NCBI GenBank assembly: GCA_029266525.1
Contig: JAQSWQ010000035.1
Location: 1-35,389, forward strand
DNA length: 35,389 nucleotides
From: Microvirga sp.
GTDB lineage: Bacteria; Pseudomonadota; Alphaproteobacteria; Rhizobiales; Beijerinckiaceae
Direction of reading: 5' to 3'
Shown here one piece after another: positions 7,162-16,009 of the stretch. The first letter of the stretch is position 1. Each line of letters opens with the position of its first letter. A program made the position numbers and the translations under genes. The notes beneath the pieces are model-generated. The model saw only the letters and a list, made by a program, of their open reading frames with translations. It ran no database searches and was not told the origin of the DNA.

Positions 7162-8751
7162 CTATCCCCGCGTCTGGCGGTCGATCGAGCGCACGGCCGC
7201 GTGGGCGCTGATCAGCGCGCCCTCCTGCCAGCCGCTCCAGAAGGTGAGCTGGTCGCCGGCCATGTGGAAGCGCCCCTGCGGCGCCGTGAGCCGCTCGGCA
7301 TTGGCGCGGAAGGCGGGATCGGTCTCGTCGGCCCAGCCGAAGCGCTCGAACTCCATGTTGTTCCAGCCGATCGCCACCCCGCGCTCGACATGGCGGCCAT
7401 AGCTCGCATGGAGCTTCTCGCCCTGCTCCTTCGCCACCCGAAGCCGCTCCGCGACGGGCAGGGCGTTGAAGCGCTCGGCCTTTTCGCCATACATGTAGGC
7501 GCCGGTGAGCGTCCCCTTGCCCGAAAGATAGCCGTGCGAGGGGTACCAGACCTGGGTGATCACGTCGGTCGTCCAGGAGATGCCGCCGTAGATCTGGTCC
7601 TCGGTCTCCCAGAAGCGCTCCGCCTGCCAGCCGACCTTGCCGGCGGCCTGGATCGGCAGGTCGCGCACCGCCGCCATGTAGGGTCCGGGGAGGTTCGTGC
7701 GCAGCGTGGCGAAGATCGGCGCCGGGATGGTCGAGATGCAGTAGTCGGCCGAGAGTGCCCGCTCAGTGTCGCGGTCGTCGAAGGAGACGGTCACCCTGTC
7801 CGTCCCGACCTCGATCGCCGTCGCCTTCGCGCCGTAGCGGACGAGCCCCTCGATCGTGCCGGCCTGGCGGGCGAGCGGCTGGCGCAGGAAGCCCTTGAAG
7901 AAATTGTCCATTCCCCCGACCGGCTCCATAAGGGAGGTCTGCCAGGAATAGTCGGTGTCGCGGTAGATGTAGTCGTCCCACACCCGCGAGCGCAAAAGCT
8001 CGTCGAGCGCCATCGGGCTCAGGACCTTGCCCGGCTCGTTCGCGAGCCCCGGCGGGACGTCGTAGCCGGCGTGGCCCGACTTGTTGCGGTAGGCGTAGCC
8101 GCTCTCGGTCTTGGTCAGGTCCCCGAAGGTCGCGAGCATCTCGCGCAGCTTCTCGAGGTCGTCGCCCGAGACCGGCAGGTCCAATCCGGGTGTTGCCGAG
8201 CACTTGGCGAGGAGCTCGGCGACATGGCCCTGCAGATCGTAGAGCGCCCGGCGCACCGGCATGGTCCGGCCGTTGCCGAGATAGGCGGTGTGCACGAGGT
8301 TGGCCCGGCTCGCGAAAATGTAGGGCTGCAATGCCACGCCGAAGCGGCGGCAATAGTCGATCACCTGCACATGGTGATGCGGGATGCGGCCCGGGCCGGC
8401 GTTGAGGTAGAGCCCCTCGTCGAAGGCGCAGGTCTGGAACTCGTGGCCGAGCTCGCGAAAGCTGTCGCCGCGCCTGAGCGTCAGGCTGCGCCCGCCGGCG
8501 CGCCGCGAAGCTTCGAGGATGATACAGTCGTAGCCGGCCTGGTCGAGTTCATAGGCCGCGCAGAGCCCGGCGACGCCCGCCCCGAGGATCGCGACGCTCT
8601 TGCCGTTGCCGGAATTGCGCGGAAGCTCCAGGGAGGCAGCGCTGGCGGGCGGAGGCTTGAGAAAATCCCACAAGGCCAGCGCTTCATAAACCGCGCCGGC
8701 CCCTCCGAGCCTGGCTAGGCCGTTCAGCAGTCCGCGGCGGGTCACGGGCAT
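7162..8751 (-). CDS. Flavin-dependent monoamine/L-amino-acid oxidase family protein, Tat-type N-terminus
   Basis: A 529-aa FAD enzyme. The N-terminus TRRGLLNGLARLGG with a following Ala-rich segment looks like a twin-arginine signal, suggesting export of the folded flavoprotein. The FAD fold starts at about residue 53 with VAILGAGVAGLCAAYEL, followed by an acidic strand end (ILEAS) and RRAGGRS. A GHEFQ segment follows, and the C-terminal FAD motif is HMAGDQLTFWSGWQEGAL. This arrangement is that of the flavin amine oxidase / bacterial L-amino-acid oxidase family, which oxidises amines or amino acids to imines and makes hydrogen peroxide. The ATG is preceded by a perfect AAGGAGG ribosome site (8758-8764) with 6-nt spacing. 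Followed closely by the GST gene. Confidence 0.9.
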   Translation of the reverse strand: MPVTRRGLLNGLARLGGAGAVYEALALWDFLKPPPASAASLELPRNSGNGKSVAILGAGVAGLCAAYELDQAGYDCIILEASRRAGGRSLTLRRGDSFRELGHEFQTCAFDEGLYLNAGPGRIPHHHVQVIDYCRRFGVALQPYIFASRANLVHTAYLGNGRTMPVRRALYDLQGHVAELLAKCSATPGLDLPVSGDDLEKLREMLATFGDLTKTESGYAYRNKSGHAGYDVPPGLANEPGKVLSPMALDELLRSRVWDDYIYRDTDYSWQTSLMEPVGGMDNFFKGFLRQPLARQAGTIEGLVRYGAKATAIEVGTDRVTVSFDDRDTERALSADYCISTIPAPIFATLRTNLPGPYMAAVRDLPIQAAGKVGWQAERFWETEDQIYGGISWTTDVITQVWYPSHGYLSGKGTLTGAYMYGEKAERFNALPVAERLRVAKEQGEKLHASYGRHVERGVAIGWNNMEFERFGWADETDPAFRANAERLTAPQGRFHMAGDQLTFWSGWQEGALISAHAAVRSIDRQTRG

Positions 8752-9144
8752 CGGCGACCTCCTTCCAGAATCGCGTGAATCGGACCCATTTTCGGCGGCG
8801 CGGCGGTGGGCGGCAACTCACGGCGTCGCATCCTCACATTTCAGTGAGGCGTTCCACGGCTCTGCTCGAACCGGGACTCGTCTGACGCGTTGCCCCTCTG
8901 CCAGGCGGGCCGCGAGCGCGTCGGCGCTGAACCGGCGCGTTTACCACGCGCGGTTTTGCGCTATGCTCGACGGGTTCGACCCGAATGGCGGGAGCCACGT
9001 GACTCTTGCCCATCGAGTTCGCGAGCGGCGCAGGTGGGCGCCGCCGACGGACCGGGCCGAGCTCAACGATCTCTCTGTAAGGCACGCGTTCGGTACCGCC
9101 GCGAACCGCGGCTCATGGAATTTCGATTCGCGAGGGTGGTCACG
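8752..9144. other. Divergent intergenic region
   Basis: About 390 bp between the divergently read amine oxidase gene and the membrane-protein gene. No gene is supported. The ribosome site of the oxidase is at 8758-8764 and a short inverted repeat lies at 8832-8849. The plus strand reads TTTACC at about 8940 and TATGCT near 8962 (sigma-70-like pieces, weak). No EcfG-type motif was found here. Confidence 0.4.
8832..8849. repeat. Short inverted repeat in divergent promoter region
   Basis: CCTCAC (8832-8837) and GTGAGG (8844-8849) form a perfect 6-bp inverted repeat with a 6-nt spacer, about 80 bp upstream of the amine oxidase start. It could be a regulator site or chance; no flanking symmetry extends it. 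Confidence 0.3.
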
Positions 9145-10233
9145 ATGAAACCGAGAAACGAAGCCCCGCAGCTCAGGGATAGCGGCTGGGACGAGGGCGC
9201 CGGGGCACCGAAGCCTGGCGCCTCGGGCGTGAAGCTCGTGCTCATCGGCGCGCTGGCCCCCGTGATCCTGGCTGGCGCCGTGGTCAGCGGCATGCTTGCG
9301 CTTGGCTCGTCCCGCGAGGAGACCGCCGGGCTGAAGCCGGAAGCGGCGCTGGACTGCAGCTCGCCGCGCAACTCCTGGCGCTGGGCGTGCCAGCAAGCGA
9401 AGAGCGCGGAGGAGGGATACGGCATCACCGTGGCGGCGCCGTCTGAGGGGCCCGCCACGACGGGATCGGTGGAGCGTCCGGCGACGGCGCGATCGAGCAC
9501 CGCGAAAGGCGCCGACGGCGAGCCGGTCCGGGGCGCCGCTGCGGGCGGCGCGCCCTCCGCAAGCGCTGCCGTTGCGGAAAAGGCGGAGCCCGCGAAAGCG
9601 GCGTCCGCGCCCACCTCTCCTGCCGCGAGCGCCTGGGTGGAGCCCGCGCCCGACAAGCCTGCGCGCCCGATCGAAACGAAGGTCATGCCCGCAAAGCCCG
9701 CGCAGAATACCGAAACAGCGAACGCCGCCGCAGCCACTGCTGCGCCGGTCAGGCCAGAAGCGAAGACCGAGACTGCTGCCCGGGTAACGCCCGTTGCGGA
9801 GCCGGAGCCGGCAATCGCTCGCGCCGCAGCGCGGGTTACAGAGCCGCCGCGCCCGGCCGCAAGCGAGCGCTCCGACCGCCGCAAGACCGTCGCTGCGGCC
9901 GAGGACGAGCCGGCCCCGCGCCTCTCGCGCAAGCGGTCGAAGTCGCGCGAAGCGGCCACGCGTGAGACCGTCGCTCCGCGTAAGGCGGCTCCTCGCAAGG
10001 AAACCGCGAGCCGTGCAGTCGCCAAGCGGGCGCAGGTCGCCCGGACCGAGGGGCGCGAGCGCGCCGCATCGCCGGAGGTGAGCGGCTACCGAGTGATGAG
10101 CTTGCGGACCTATACGCTGCCGGACGGGCGCCGCGTGGTCGTTCAGTCGGCCCCCCGGCAGGACGTCGTGCGCGAGCTTCTCGCCGAGCACCAGGCGACC
10201 TTCGGCCGGCGGCAGTTCGCGTCTCCCTACTAG
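9145..10233 (+). CDS. Ala/Pro-rich single-pass membrane protein of unknown function
   Basis: A 362-aa protein with a short cytosolic N-terminus (residues 1-28) and one transmembrane helix (about 29-53, VKLVLIGALAPVILAGAVVS). A long low-complexity segment (about 110-320) is rich in Ala, Pro, Glu, Lys and Arg. A compact C-terminal region of about 45 residues (GYRVMSLRTYTLPDGRR, then VVREL) looks ordered. The layout resembles periplasm-spanning or scaffold proteins with a disordered linker, but I do not recognise a family. The start ATG at 9145 has GAGGG 8 nt upstream; the frame is open to 8890 and an ATG at 9118 is an alternative. It ends 7 bp from the convergent ligD stop. Confidence 0.7.
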   Translation: MKPRNEAPQLRDSGWDEGAGAPKPGASGVKLVLIGALAPVILAGAVVSGMLALGSSREETAGLKPEAALDCSSPRNSWRWACQQAKSAEEGYGITVAAPSEGPATTGSVERPATARSSTAKGADGEPVRGAAAGGAPSASAAVAEKAEPAKAASAPTSPAASAWVEPAPDKPARPIETKVMPAKPAQNTETANAAAATAAPVRPEAKTETAARVTPVAEPEPAIARAAARVTEPPRPAASERSDRRKTVAAAEDEPAPRLSRKRSKSREAATRETVAPRKAAPRKETASRAVAKRAQVARTEGRERAASPEVSGYRVMSLRTYTLPDGRRVVVQSAPRQDVVRELLAEHQATFGRRQFASPY

Positions 10234-10240
10234 GAGCTGG

Positions 10241-12895
10241 TCAGCCGCGTTTTCGCCGCGCGGCCTTTCTTGGGGTTGACGGCCCGGCCGGAAGGGTCTG
10301 CTGCGTCTCGGCCATAGCCTCCCAAGGGTCGCGCTTCAGGTGGTCCAGGCGCCCGAGCAGGTTGTCGACCCTATACTGATTGCCCGCCGGAAGCGTCGGG
10401 AGCTCGTCCCAGCTCAAGGGAGTGGAGACCGGGGCGCCGGCTCGTGCCCGAGTTGAATACGCCCCGATCGCGGTAGCGCCGCGCGTATTGCGCAGGTAAT
10501 CGACGAAGATCCGGCCCGTGCGGGCGCGCTTCGCCATGTTTGCGGTGTAGCGATCCGGATAGTCGGAAGCGAGGCGGGTCGCGAATGCCTCGGAGAAAGC
10601 CTTCACCTCGTCCCAGTCCGCTTTCGGCGTCAGCGGCACCACGACGTGGAGCCCCTTGCCGCCGGTGGTCTTGACGAAGCTCTCGAGATGCAACTCCGCC
10701 AGGCGCTTCTGCAGCTCCTGAGCGCTGGCGATCACGCTCGAAAACGAGACCTTCTCGTCGGGATCGAGGTCGAAGGTCATGCGGTCCGGCCGTTCGGGAT
10801 CCTTGACGGTCGCACCCCAGGGGTGGATCTCGAGTACGCTCGCCTGCACGAGGGCGAGAAGGCCGTCGAGATCGGCGATGGCGAGGCCCTCGTCCTCGCC
10901 CATCCGCACCGGCCGCACGCGGTCGGTTTTCAGGCCCGCCCAGGCATGCTTCTGAAAGAAGCACTCCTTGGTGTATCCCGCCGGGCAGCGCACCAACGAG
11001 AGCGGCCGATGGACGATGTGGGGCAAGATCCAGTCTGCGATCTCCGCATAGAACTCCGCGAGCCCCTGCTTCGTTAGCCCAAGATCTTCCCACAGCACGC
11101 GATCGGAGTGAGTCAGGGTGAAGTCGCGACGCGCCGCCGCCCCGCGCAACGGCGTTGTGGGCCGCGCGGCCTCGCGGAAAACCTCTTCGGGGCTCTTGTC
11201 TTCGCGCAGCCCCTTGAACGAGCCGTGGCGGATGAGCCCGTCCGCGGACCAGCCGCGCAGCTCCACCTCAGCGACGAGCTTCGGCTCGACCCAGCGCACG
11301 CCGTTCGTGGCGATGCGCGGCAGCTTTGTCGGAAAGGGCGAGGTGGGGCGCTTGACGCGGTCGAGCTCGGCCCAGAGCTTGCGCGCGGTAGCTTCCGTGT
11401 ACCCGGTCCCGACCTTGCCGACATGCACAAGCTTGCCACCCTCGTTGACCGCGAGCACGAGCGAGCCGATGGCCTTGGCGACGGTGGTCGAGGGCACGTA
11501 GCCGGCAATCACGAATTCCTGGCGCTTGGTGCATTTGGTTTTGAGCCAATCGCCGCGCCGGCCGGACCGATAGGGCAGGTCGCGGCGCTTCGAGATCACG
11601 CCTTCTAGGCCGAGGCGGCAGGCGTGCCGGACGATCTCGTCGCCTTCCGCTTCGATATGATCGCTGTAGCGGATTGGCCCGCCTGCCGGCGCGTCGTCGA
11701 GCAGGCCGGCGAGGAGGGTCTTGCGCGCGGTCAGCGCCGCATTCACGAGGCTTACGCCGTCGAGATAAAGAAGATCGAAGGCGTAGAACACCATGCGGTC
11801 GGAGTGCTCGTCTTTCAGCGCCTCCTGGAGGCCGGTGAAGCTCGAGACGCCACTTCCCGTCTCGACAACGACCTCGCCGTCGACGAGCGCTGCCCCGAGC
11901 TTCATCTGTTTGATGGCGTCCGCGACGCGCTTGAATTTCGCCGTCCAGTCGAGCCCCCTCCGCGTGAGGAGCTTAACCTTACCGCCGTCGATCCGAGCCT
12001 GGAGCCGGTAGCCGTCCAACTTGATCTCGTGAACCCATTCGGGCCCCGAGGGCGCCCGCTCGACCAGGGTCGCAAGGCACGGCTCCACGAACGTCGGCAG
12101 GATGCCTTTCTTTGCGCCCCGCACCTTTGCGAGGTCGGGAGCGGGCGTCGCGCGTCCGGCGGCGGCCCTGGCGCGCTCGGCGTGGTCGATTCGGACCTCA
12201 CCTTCGCGCGCGAGGTCGTCGTTGCTGCGGCCGGAGATGACTGAGGTGATTGCCTCCGCGGTGATCTGGGGCGCATCGGCTGGGCGGGCGAACTCGTCAT
12301 CCGCTTTCAACAGCAGCCACTGCTCCTTCTTCTGTCCCGGCTTCATGCGGGTGCGGACGAGATGCCAGCGGCCGTGCAGGCGCTCGCCATCGAGCGTGAA
12401 GGCGAGATGCCCCTTGTCGTAGCCCGAGCGCGGGTCGCCTTCGGGAACCCAGCGTCCGCGGTCCCATACGATCATAGTACCGCCGCCGTACTGACCCTGC
12501 GGGATCACGCCTTCGAAGACGAGGTATTCCAGCGGATGATCCTCGGTATGGACAGCGAGGCGCTTGTCTCCGACGACGAGGCTTGGGCCGCGCGTCACCG
12601 CCCAGCTCTTGAGCACGCCGTCGAGCTCGAGGCGAAGATCATAATGCAGACGGCGCGCGTCGTGCTTCTGAACGCAGAAGCGCTCTCCCAGCGCCGCCTC
12701 CTTGCGACCCTTGGGCTCGGGCGAGCGGGCGAAGTCGCGCTTCGCGCGATAGGCCTTGAGGCCCGCCGCGACGGGCTTCGACTGACGTTTGTCGGCATGG
12801 GAGTCCGGACGCTCCCGGCGGCGGCTTTCCGCCTTGGATGCGTCCGGTGTCTTTTTGGCTCGGCTCTTGGATGCGCGCGTCGCAGCCTTCGGCAC
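10241..12895 (-). CDS. ligD: ATP-dependent DNA ligase D (end joining)
   Basis: An 884-aa multidomain enzyme of bacterial non-homologous end joining, in the order phosphoesterase, ligase, polymerase. Residues about 70-200 are the 3'-phosphoesterase domain (RFCVQKHDARRLHYDLRLE, with H78 and H84). Residues about 265-570 are the ATP-dependent ligase with the adenylation motif EIKLDGYR (K292), EGVISKR and WLKTK, followed by its OB fold. Residues about 590-860 are the archaeo-eukaryotic primase-type polymerase with FDLDPDE (D709, D711) and KTTGGKGLHVVVPL. The Lys/Arg-rich first 65 residues are a probable disordered lead. LigD fills, trims and seals double-strand breaks held by Ku. It starts 4 bp after the KGG-protein stop and is the third gene of the ku operon. 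Confidence 0.97.
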   Translation of the reverse strand: MPKAATRASKSRAKKTPDASKAESRRRERPDSHADKRQSKPVAAGLKAYRAKRDFARSPEPKGRKEAALGERFCVQKHDARRLHYDLRLELDGVLKSWAVTRGPSLVVGDKRLAVHTEDHPLEYLVFEGVIPQGQYGGGTMIVWDRGRWVPEGDPRSGYDKGHLAFTLDGERLHGRWHLVRTRMKPGQKKEQWLLLKADDEFARPADAPQITAEAITSVISGRSNDDLAREGEVRIDHAERARAAAGRATPAPDLAKVRGAKKGILPTFVEPCLATLVERAPSGPEWVHEIKLDGYRLQARIDGGKVKLLTRRGLDWTAKFKRVADAIKQMKLGAALVDGEVVVETGSGVSSFTGLQEALKDEHSDRMVFYAFDLLYLDGVSLVNAALTARKTLLAGLLDDAPAGGPIRYSDHIEAEGDEIVRHACRLGLEGVISKRRDLPYRSGRRGDWLKTKCTKRQEFVIAGYVPSTTVAKAIGSLVLAVNEGGKLVHVGKVGTGYTEATARKLWAELDRVKRPTSPFPTKLPRIATNGVRWVEPKLVAEVELRGWSADGLIRHGSFKGLREDKSPEEVFREAARPTTPLRGAAARRDFTLTHSDRVLWEDLGLTKQGLAEFYAEIADWILPHIVHRPLSLVRCPAGYTKECFFQKHAWAGLKTDRVRPVRMGEDEGLAIADLDGLLALVQASVLEIHPWGATVKDPERPDRMTFDLDPDEKVSFSSVIASAQELQKRLAELHLESFVKTTGGKGLHVVVPLTPKADWDEVKAFSEAFATRLASDYPDRYTANMAKRARTGRIFVDYLRNTRGATAIGAYSTRARAGAPVSTPLSWDELPTLPAGNQYRVDNLLGRLDHLKRDPWEAMAETQQTLPAGPSTPRKAARRKRG

Positions 12896-12899
12896 GGCG

Positions 12900-13106
12900 C
12901 TATTCCGCGCTCGCCTCGGCCTCCGCGCGCTTGCGGCCTTGCGAGCGCTGGCCGCCCTTGCGCCCGGCTTCCGAGGCGAGCGTGCGATTCTGGGCGAAGG
13001 ACCGCTTCGGCGCGGGCACGCTGCGCCCGCCGAGGCTCGCGATGCGCTCGCGCTGCTCTTTCGACATCGAGGCGAAGCCTCGTTTGGATTTCGGCCGGTC
13101 TTCCAT
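12900..13106 (-). CDS. Small KGG-repeat stress protein
   Basis: A 68-aa hydrophilic, strongly basic protein with two copies of the KGG-type motif: RGFASMSKEQRERIASLGG at about 9-27 and LASEAGRKGGQ at about 43-53. This resembles the short repeats of stress-induced proteins such as Bacillus GsiB and fungal con-10, thought to be hydrophilin-like protectants. It sits between ku and ligD with gaps of 3 and 4 bp, so it is cotranscribed with the end-joining genes. A link to desiccation or stress survival fits the EcfG-type promoter in front of ku. Its biochemical role is not known. Confidence 0.85.
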   Translation of the reverse strand: MEDRPKSKRGFASMSKEQRERIASLGGRSVPAPKRSFAQNRTLASEAGRKGGQRSQGRKRAEAEASAE

Positions 13107-13109
13107 GGG

Positions 13110-14012
13110 TCAGCTGGCCTTCTTCAAGTTGCGTTTCTTCGCGGGAGCGGCTTTCTTCGCGGCCCTCGACGGCTTGCGACGAGGGCTCGACTTGGCGCCC
13201 GCCTTGGCGGCTGCCGGGCGCGAGCGTTCCTCCGCCCGCTCCGCTCCGATGCTCTTGCGCAGGGCGTCCATCAAGTTGATCACGTTCGAGGGCTGTGGAG
13301 TCTGGGGCAGCTCGAGGGGCTTTCCGGTCTGCTTCGACTTCACGAGCTCGATGACGGCGTTCTCGTAGCGGTCCTCGAACTGCGACGGGTTGAAATGACC
13401 GGTCTTCTTCTCGACGATGTGGGCCGCGAGCTCGCGCATCTCGGTCGGCAGCTTCACGTCCGGGATGTCCTCGAAATAGGGCTTCTCGTCGCGCACCTCG
13501 TAGGGGAAGCGCAACGTGGTACCGAGGAGGCCCTTGTCGAGCGGCTCGAGCAGAATCATGTGCTCGCGGCGCGAGATCACGACGCGGGCGAGGCCGACCA
13601 TCTCCTTTTCGCGCATGGCGTCGCGAATGACAGCGAAGGCCTCCTGCGCGACCTTATCGTCGGGCGCGATGTAGTAGGGCGTGTCGAGATAACGCGTGTC
13701 GATCTCGTCACGCGGCACGAAGCTCTCGACATCGATGGTGTGCGTGCTTTCGATTCGGATCGCCTCGATCTCCTCATCTTCGACGATCACGAAAGAGCCC
13801 TTGCCGACCTGATAGCCCTTGACCTGGTCTTCGCTCTCGACCGGATCGCCGGTCTCGGCGTCGACGAACTGGCGACGCACGCGGTTGCCCGTCTCGCGGT
13901 TGAGCGTGTTGAAGCGGATGCGGGACGACGAACTCGCCGCGGGGTAGAGAGCAACGGCGCAAGAAACGAGCGAAAGCTTGAGATAACCCTTCCAGTTCGC
14001 CCGGACCGCCAT
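13110..14012 (-). CDS. ku: Ku protein, DNA end-binding factor
   Basis: A 300-aa homodimeric Ku of bacterial non-homologous end joining; it rings double-stranded DNA ends and recruits LigD. The fold starts at once with WKGYLKLSLVSCAVALYPA. It continues with the beta-barrel parts IRFNTLNRETGNRVRRQFVD and KGYQVGKGSFVIVEDEE, then the ISRREHMILLEP and LRFPYEVRDE segments. The last 60 residues are Lys/Ala/Arg-rich, a DNA-binding tail seen in many bacterial Ku proteins. I chose ATG 14012 because relatives begin with this sequence and GGTGGAG lies upstream; the frame is open to 14093. First gene of the ku, KGG, ligD operon. Confidence 0.96.
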   Translation of the reverse strand: MAVRANWKGYLKLSLVSCAVALYPAASSSSRIRFNTLNRETGNRVRRQFVDAETGDPVESEDQVKGYQVGKGSFVIVEDEEIEAIRIESTHTIDVESFVPRDEIDTRYLDTPYYIAPDDKVAQEAFAVIRDAMREKEMVGLARVVISRREHMILLEPLDKGLLGTTLRFPYEVRDEKPYFEDIPDVKLPTEMRELAAHIVEKKTGHFNPSQFEDRYENAVIELVKSKQTGKPLELPQTPQPSNVINLMDALRKSIGAERAEERSRPAAAKAGAKSSPRRKPSRAAKKAAPAKKRNLKKAS

Positions 14013-14091
14013 TTGCAATACTCCACCCGCTGGAGGCATGGCCGATCGAGAACCCCCCGCCCTAGAGGCAAACTCGGCCAGAGATCGACTC

Positions 14092-14117
14092 AACGCCCGC
14101 CCAGTTTGACTCGTTCC
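14092..14117 (-). promoter_or_regulatory. EcfG-type general stress promoter for ku operon
   Basis: On the minus strand GGAAC (14117-14113) is followed after 17 bp by CGTT (14095-14092). This matches the consensus of the alphaproteobacterial general-stress sigma factor EcfG/RpoE2 (GGAAC, 16-17 bp, CGTT). The expected transcript start near 14085 leaves a 5' leader of about 72 nt before the ku ATG. Stress-sigma control of ku/ligD genes is known in rhizobia (Sinorhizobium meliloti RpoE2 regulon), which supports the call. Confidence 0.75.
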
Positions 14118-14200
14118 GACTCGGTCTGGTCCGGGCTTAGCGCGGGGTTACTTGGCAGAGGCGGGAGAATAGTTTCTGGAACTTAGGAACGACGCCGCAG

Positions 14201-16009
14201 CTATGCCCAACAAGGGAGCGCAAGGGCGCGAGGCGTCCCCGGTACGATCGCCGGCTCGCCGGTCAATGTGCGGCGCAGAGCATCGGAATAGCGGCCAGCT
14301 TCGGCACGCAGCCGCGATCGCTCTCCAAGATCATGGGCGTTTGCCTGCGCGGCGAGGGTGTAGGAGCCGACTTGGAAAGCAAGGTAGGCCGTGGCCAGGA
14401 ACTGGATCAGCTCGGGGACGAGCAGTCGGGCCGCTTCTCGCTCAGCGATCGCGCAAAGCCGGTCGCGTTCGTCCGGCGTGAGCGCGAATTCGATCGTTGC
14501 GCCGGCGATGTCCCAGGCGAGATCCTGGCATCCGATCAGGTCGTGGGCCGAGTGGTGATCGAGGGCGTCGGTCTTGATGAGGCGGCCTGCGACCACAAGC
14601 CATTCCCATGTGTGGAGGCGGTTATCGCCGCGGATCGGGTGCAGATGGCGCGTTAGGCCGGGCAGTTGCGTCTTCCACCGGTCGAGAGCGCGCGTAGCAT
14701 CGTCTCCGAGCGCCAAGCCGGAGTTCCGGACCGCCATGGTCCATAGGGCGTCTAGCGATGCACCCGGGCGCGACGCGGGCGCATGCCGCGCGCGGAAGCC
14801 GAGGTATCGGCCGAGATGCTCGACGAGCTGCGCACGATCGTGGGTATTCGGGTCGAGTGGTCGCGCGTCCTCGAGCCAGCGTTCGACGAGGAACCCGTGT
14901 CGGAAGTCTGCGACCGGCGGCGTGAGACCGGCGTCCGCGAGCACTCGGGCGAGTGCGAGCTTCTCCGCGCCGTAACGGCCGAGCCCGGCGAACTTGAGGA
15001 GCCATGCTCCTGCGCTACTCCGCAAAAGGAACTTGCGGCGTTCTTGCTGCGGATTCGCCGGGGGCCATTGCCGCTCCTCGCCGTGAAGGTGCTTGCGCCA
15101 AGCTCCGGCCGAGATGTCGAGCAGCGGCTGCACGGGAGATCCAACGATGTCCTCGACCCAGCGTTCAAGGCGGTGGCGCGGATCGAGGGAGCGGCCGACG
15201 AGCTGTTCGAAGGCAAGGACGTGCCGCTGAGCAGTCGCCCATCGCTGGCGGTGGCGGGGCGATGCTTCGGGCCCGAGATCGCCGGCATGGCTCGGGAAGA
15301 AGTGCATGCGGCGAGGCTCCACGCCGCGATCCTCCAGGAAGTCCGCGACGCAGCCGAAAGAACTCCCGGAGAGGCCGGGGCCTTCGTCGACAATCGCGAA
15401 TGCCGCGTTGCGGGCGGCAAGGAGCTCGTGTTGCAGGCTGCGCGTCAGCGCGAGCCTGCGATCAAACGGGTGACCTCGGGGCCTCACCGTCACCGCGCCA
15501 TCCGCTCCGACGCCGCCTGCCACGGCTGCCGCCAAACTCGTGCCGATGCTGCGTAGGCCGACGATCTTCACGGAACCAAACATGAGCGCTTTGGCGGCCG
15601 TCATGTAAGACTCGGGATAGAGCGCGTAGAACGCGTAGCCCTCGGGCAGGCTGATCTGCACGATCTCCGGCAGCTCGACGGCTTGAAGCTGCTCGACGCT
15701 GGCGAGCGGTATGGGTCCGAGGTCGCTGAAGCCGCTGCTCCACGAACGCGCGACCGATTGCGCGAGCGCAATGAGCAGCCGCATTGCCGTATTGCTCATG
15801 GCCGAGCGCGCATCAGCCTTTCGCTCCATGAACTCGAAGTCGGAAAGCCCTTGCCCGAGCTCGCCGGCTTCGATGAAAGCGGCGACGAGGGCCCCGTGCC
15901 TCGCGATCCCTTCGGCTGTGGCCCAGATAGTGGCGAGATCGCCCTTCAGTCTGCGGAGGGCCTCGACGGGCTTCTCTTCGCAAGCGTGATCCCCGTAGAC
16001 CAGCATCAT
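14201..16009 (-). CDS. Phosphoribosyltransferase-like plus kinase-like fusion protein
   Basis: A 602-aa protein I cannot assign to a named family. Residues about 130-240 look like a type I phosphoribosyltransferase: VKIVGLRSIGTSLAAAVAGG, then TVRPRGHPFDRR, then AIVDEGPGLSGSSF in place of the usual PRPP-binding loop. Residues about 325-530 look like a divergent aminoglycoside/choline-kinase fold: LLRSSAGAWLLKFAG with a possible ATP lysine K339, IRGDNRLHTWEW as a candidate catalytic loop (D462), IKTDALDH (D481) and DLAWDIAGA. The usual loop asparagine five residues after the Asp is missing, so kinase activity is uncertain. It overlaps the upstream phosphatase gene by 4 nt (ATGA); an ATG-ATG pair makes the start ambiguous by one codon. 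Probable third gene of the operon led by UDP-glucuronate decarboxylase. Confidence 0.75.
   Translation of the reverse strand: MMLVYGDHACEEKPVEALRRLKGDLATIWATAEGIARHGALVAAFIEAGELGQGLSDFEFMERKADARSAMSNTAMRLLIALAQSVARSWSSGFSDLGPIPLASVEQLQAVELPEIVQISLPEGYAFYALYPESYMTAAKALMFGSVKIVGLRSIGTSLAAAVAGGVGADGAVTVRPRGHPFDRRLALTRSLQHELLAARNAAFAIVDEGPGLSGSSFGCVADFLEDRGVEPRRMHFFPSHAGDLGPEASPRHRQRWATAQRHVLAFEQLVGRSLDPRHRLERWVEDIVGSPVQPLLDISAGAWRKHLHGEERQWPPANPQQERRKFLLRSSAGAWLLKFAGLGRYGAEKLALARVLADAGLTPPVADFRHGFLVERWLEDARPLDPNTHDRAQLVEHLGRYLGFRARHAPASRPGASLDALWTMAVRNSGLALGDDATRALDRWKTQLPGLTRHLHPIRGDNRLHTWEWLVVAGRLIKTDALDHHSAHDLIGCQDLAWDIAGATIEFALTPDERDRLCAIAEREAARLLVPELIQFLATAYLAFQVGSYTLAAQANAHDLGERSRLRAEAGRYSDALRRTLTGEPAIVPGTPRALALPCWA

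Noticed and set aside
7201-8718. 505-codon open frame on the plus strand
   Set aside because: Antisense to the flavin amine oxidase, which has a clear FAD motif and a perfect ribosome site. The plus-strand product has no recognisable motif.
8941-10191. Open frames of 416 and 320 codons on the minus strand under the membrane-protein gene
   Set aside because: The low-complexity Ala/Pro coding sequence keeps all frames open. The plus frame has the transmembrane helix, a ribosome site and an ordered C-terminus, so it is preferred, although the choice is less certain than elsewhere.
14178-14190. Two GGAAC sequences on the plus strand near the ku promoter region
   Set aside because: No CGTT or close variant follows at 16-17 bp, and no plus-strand gene starts downstream.
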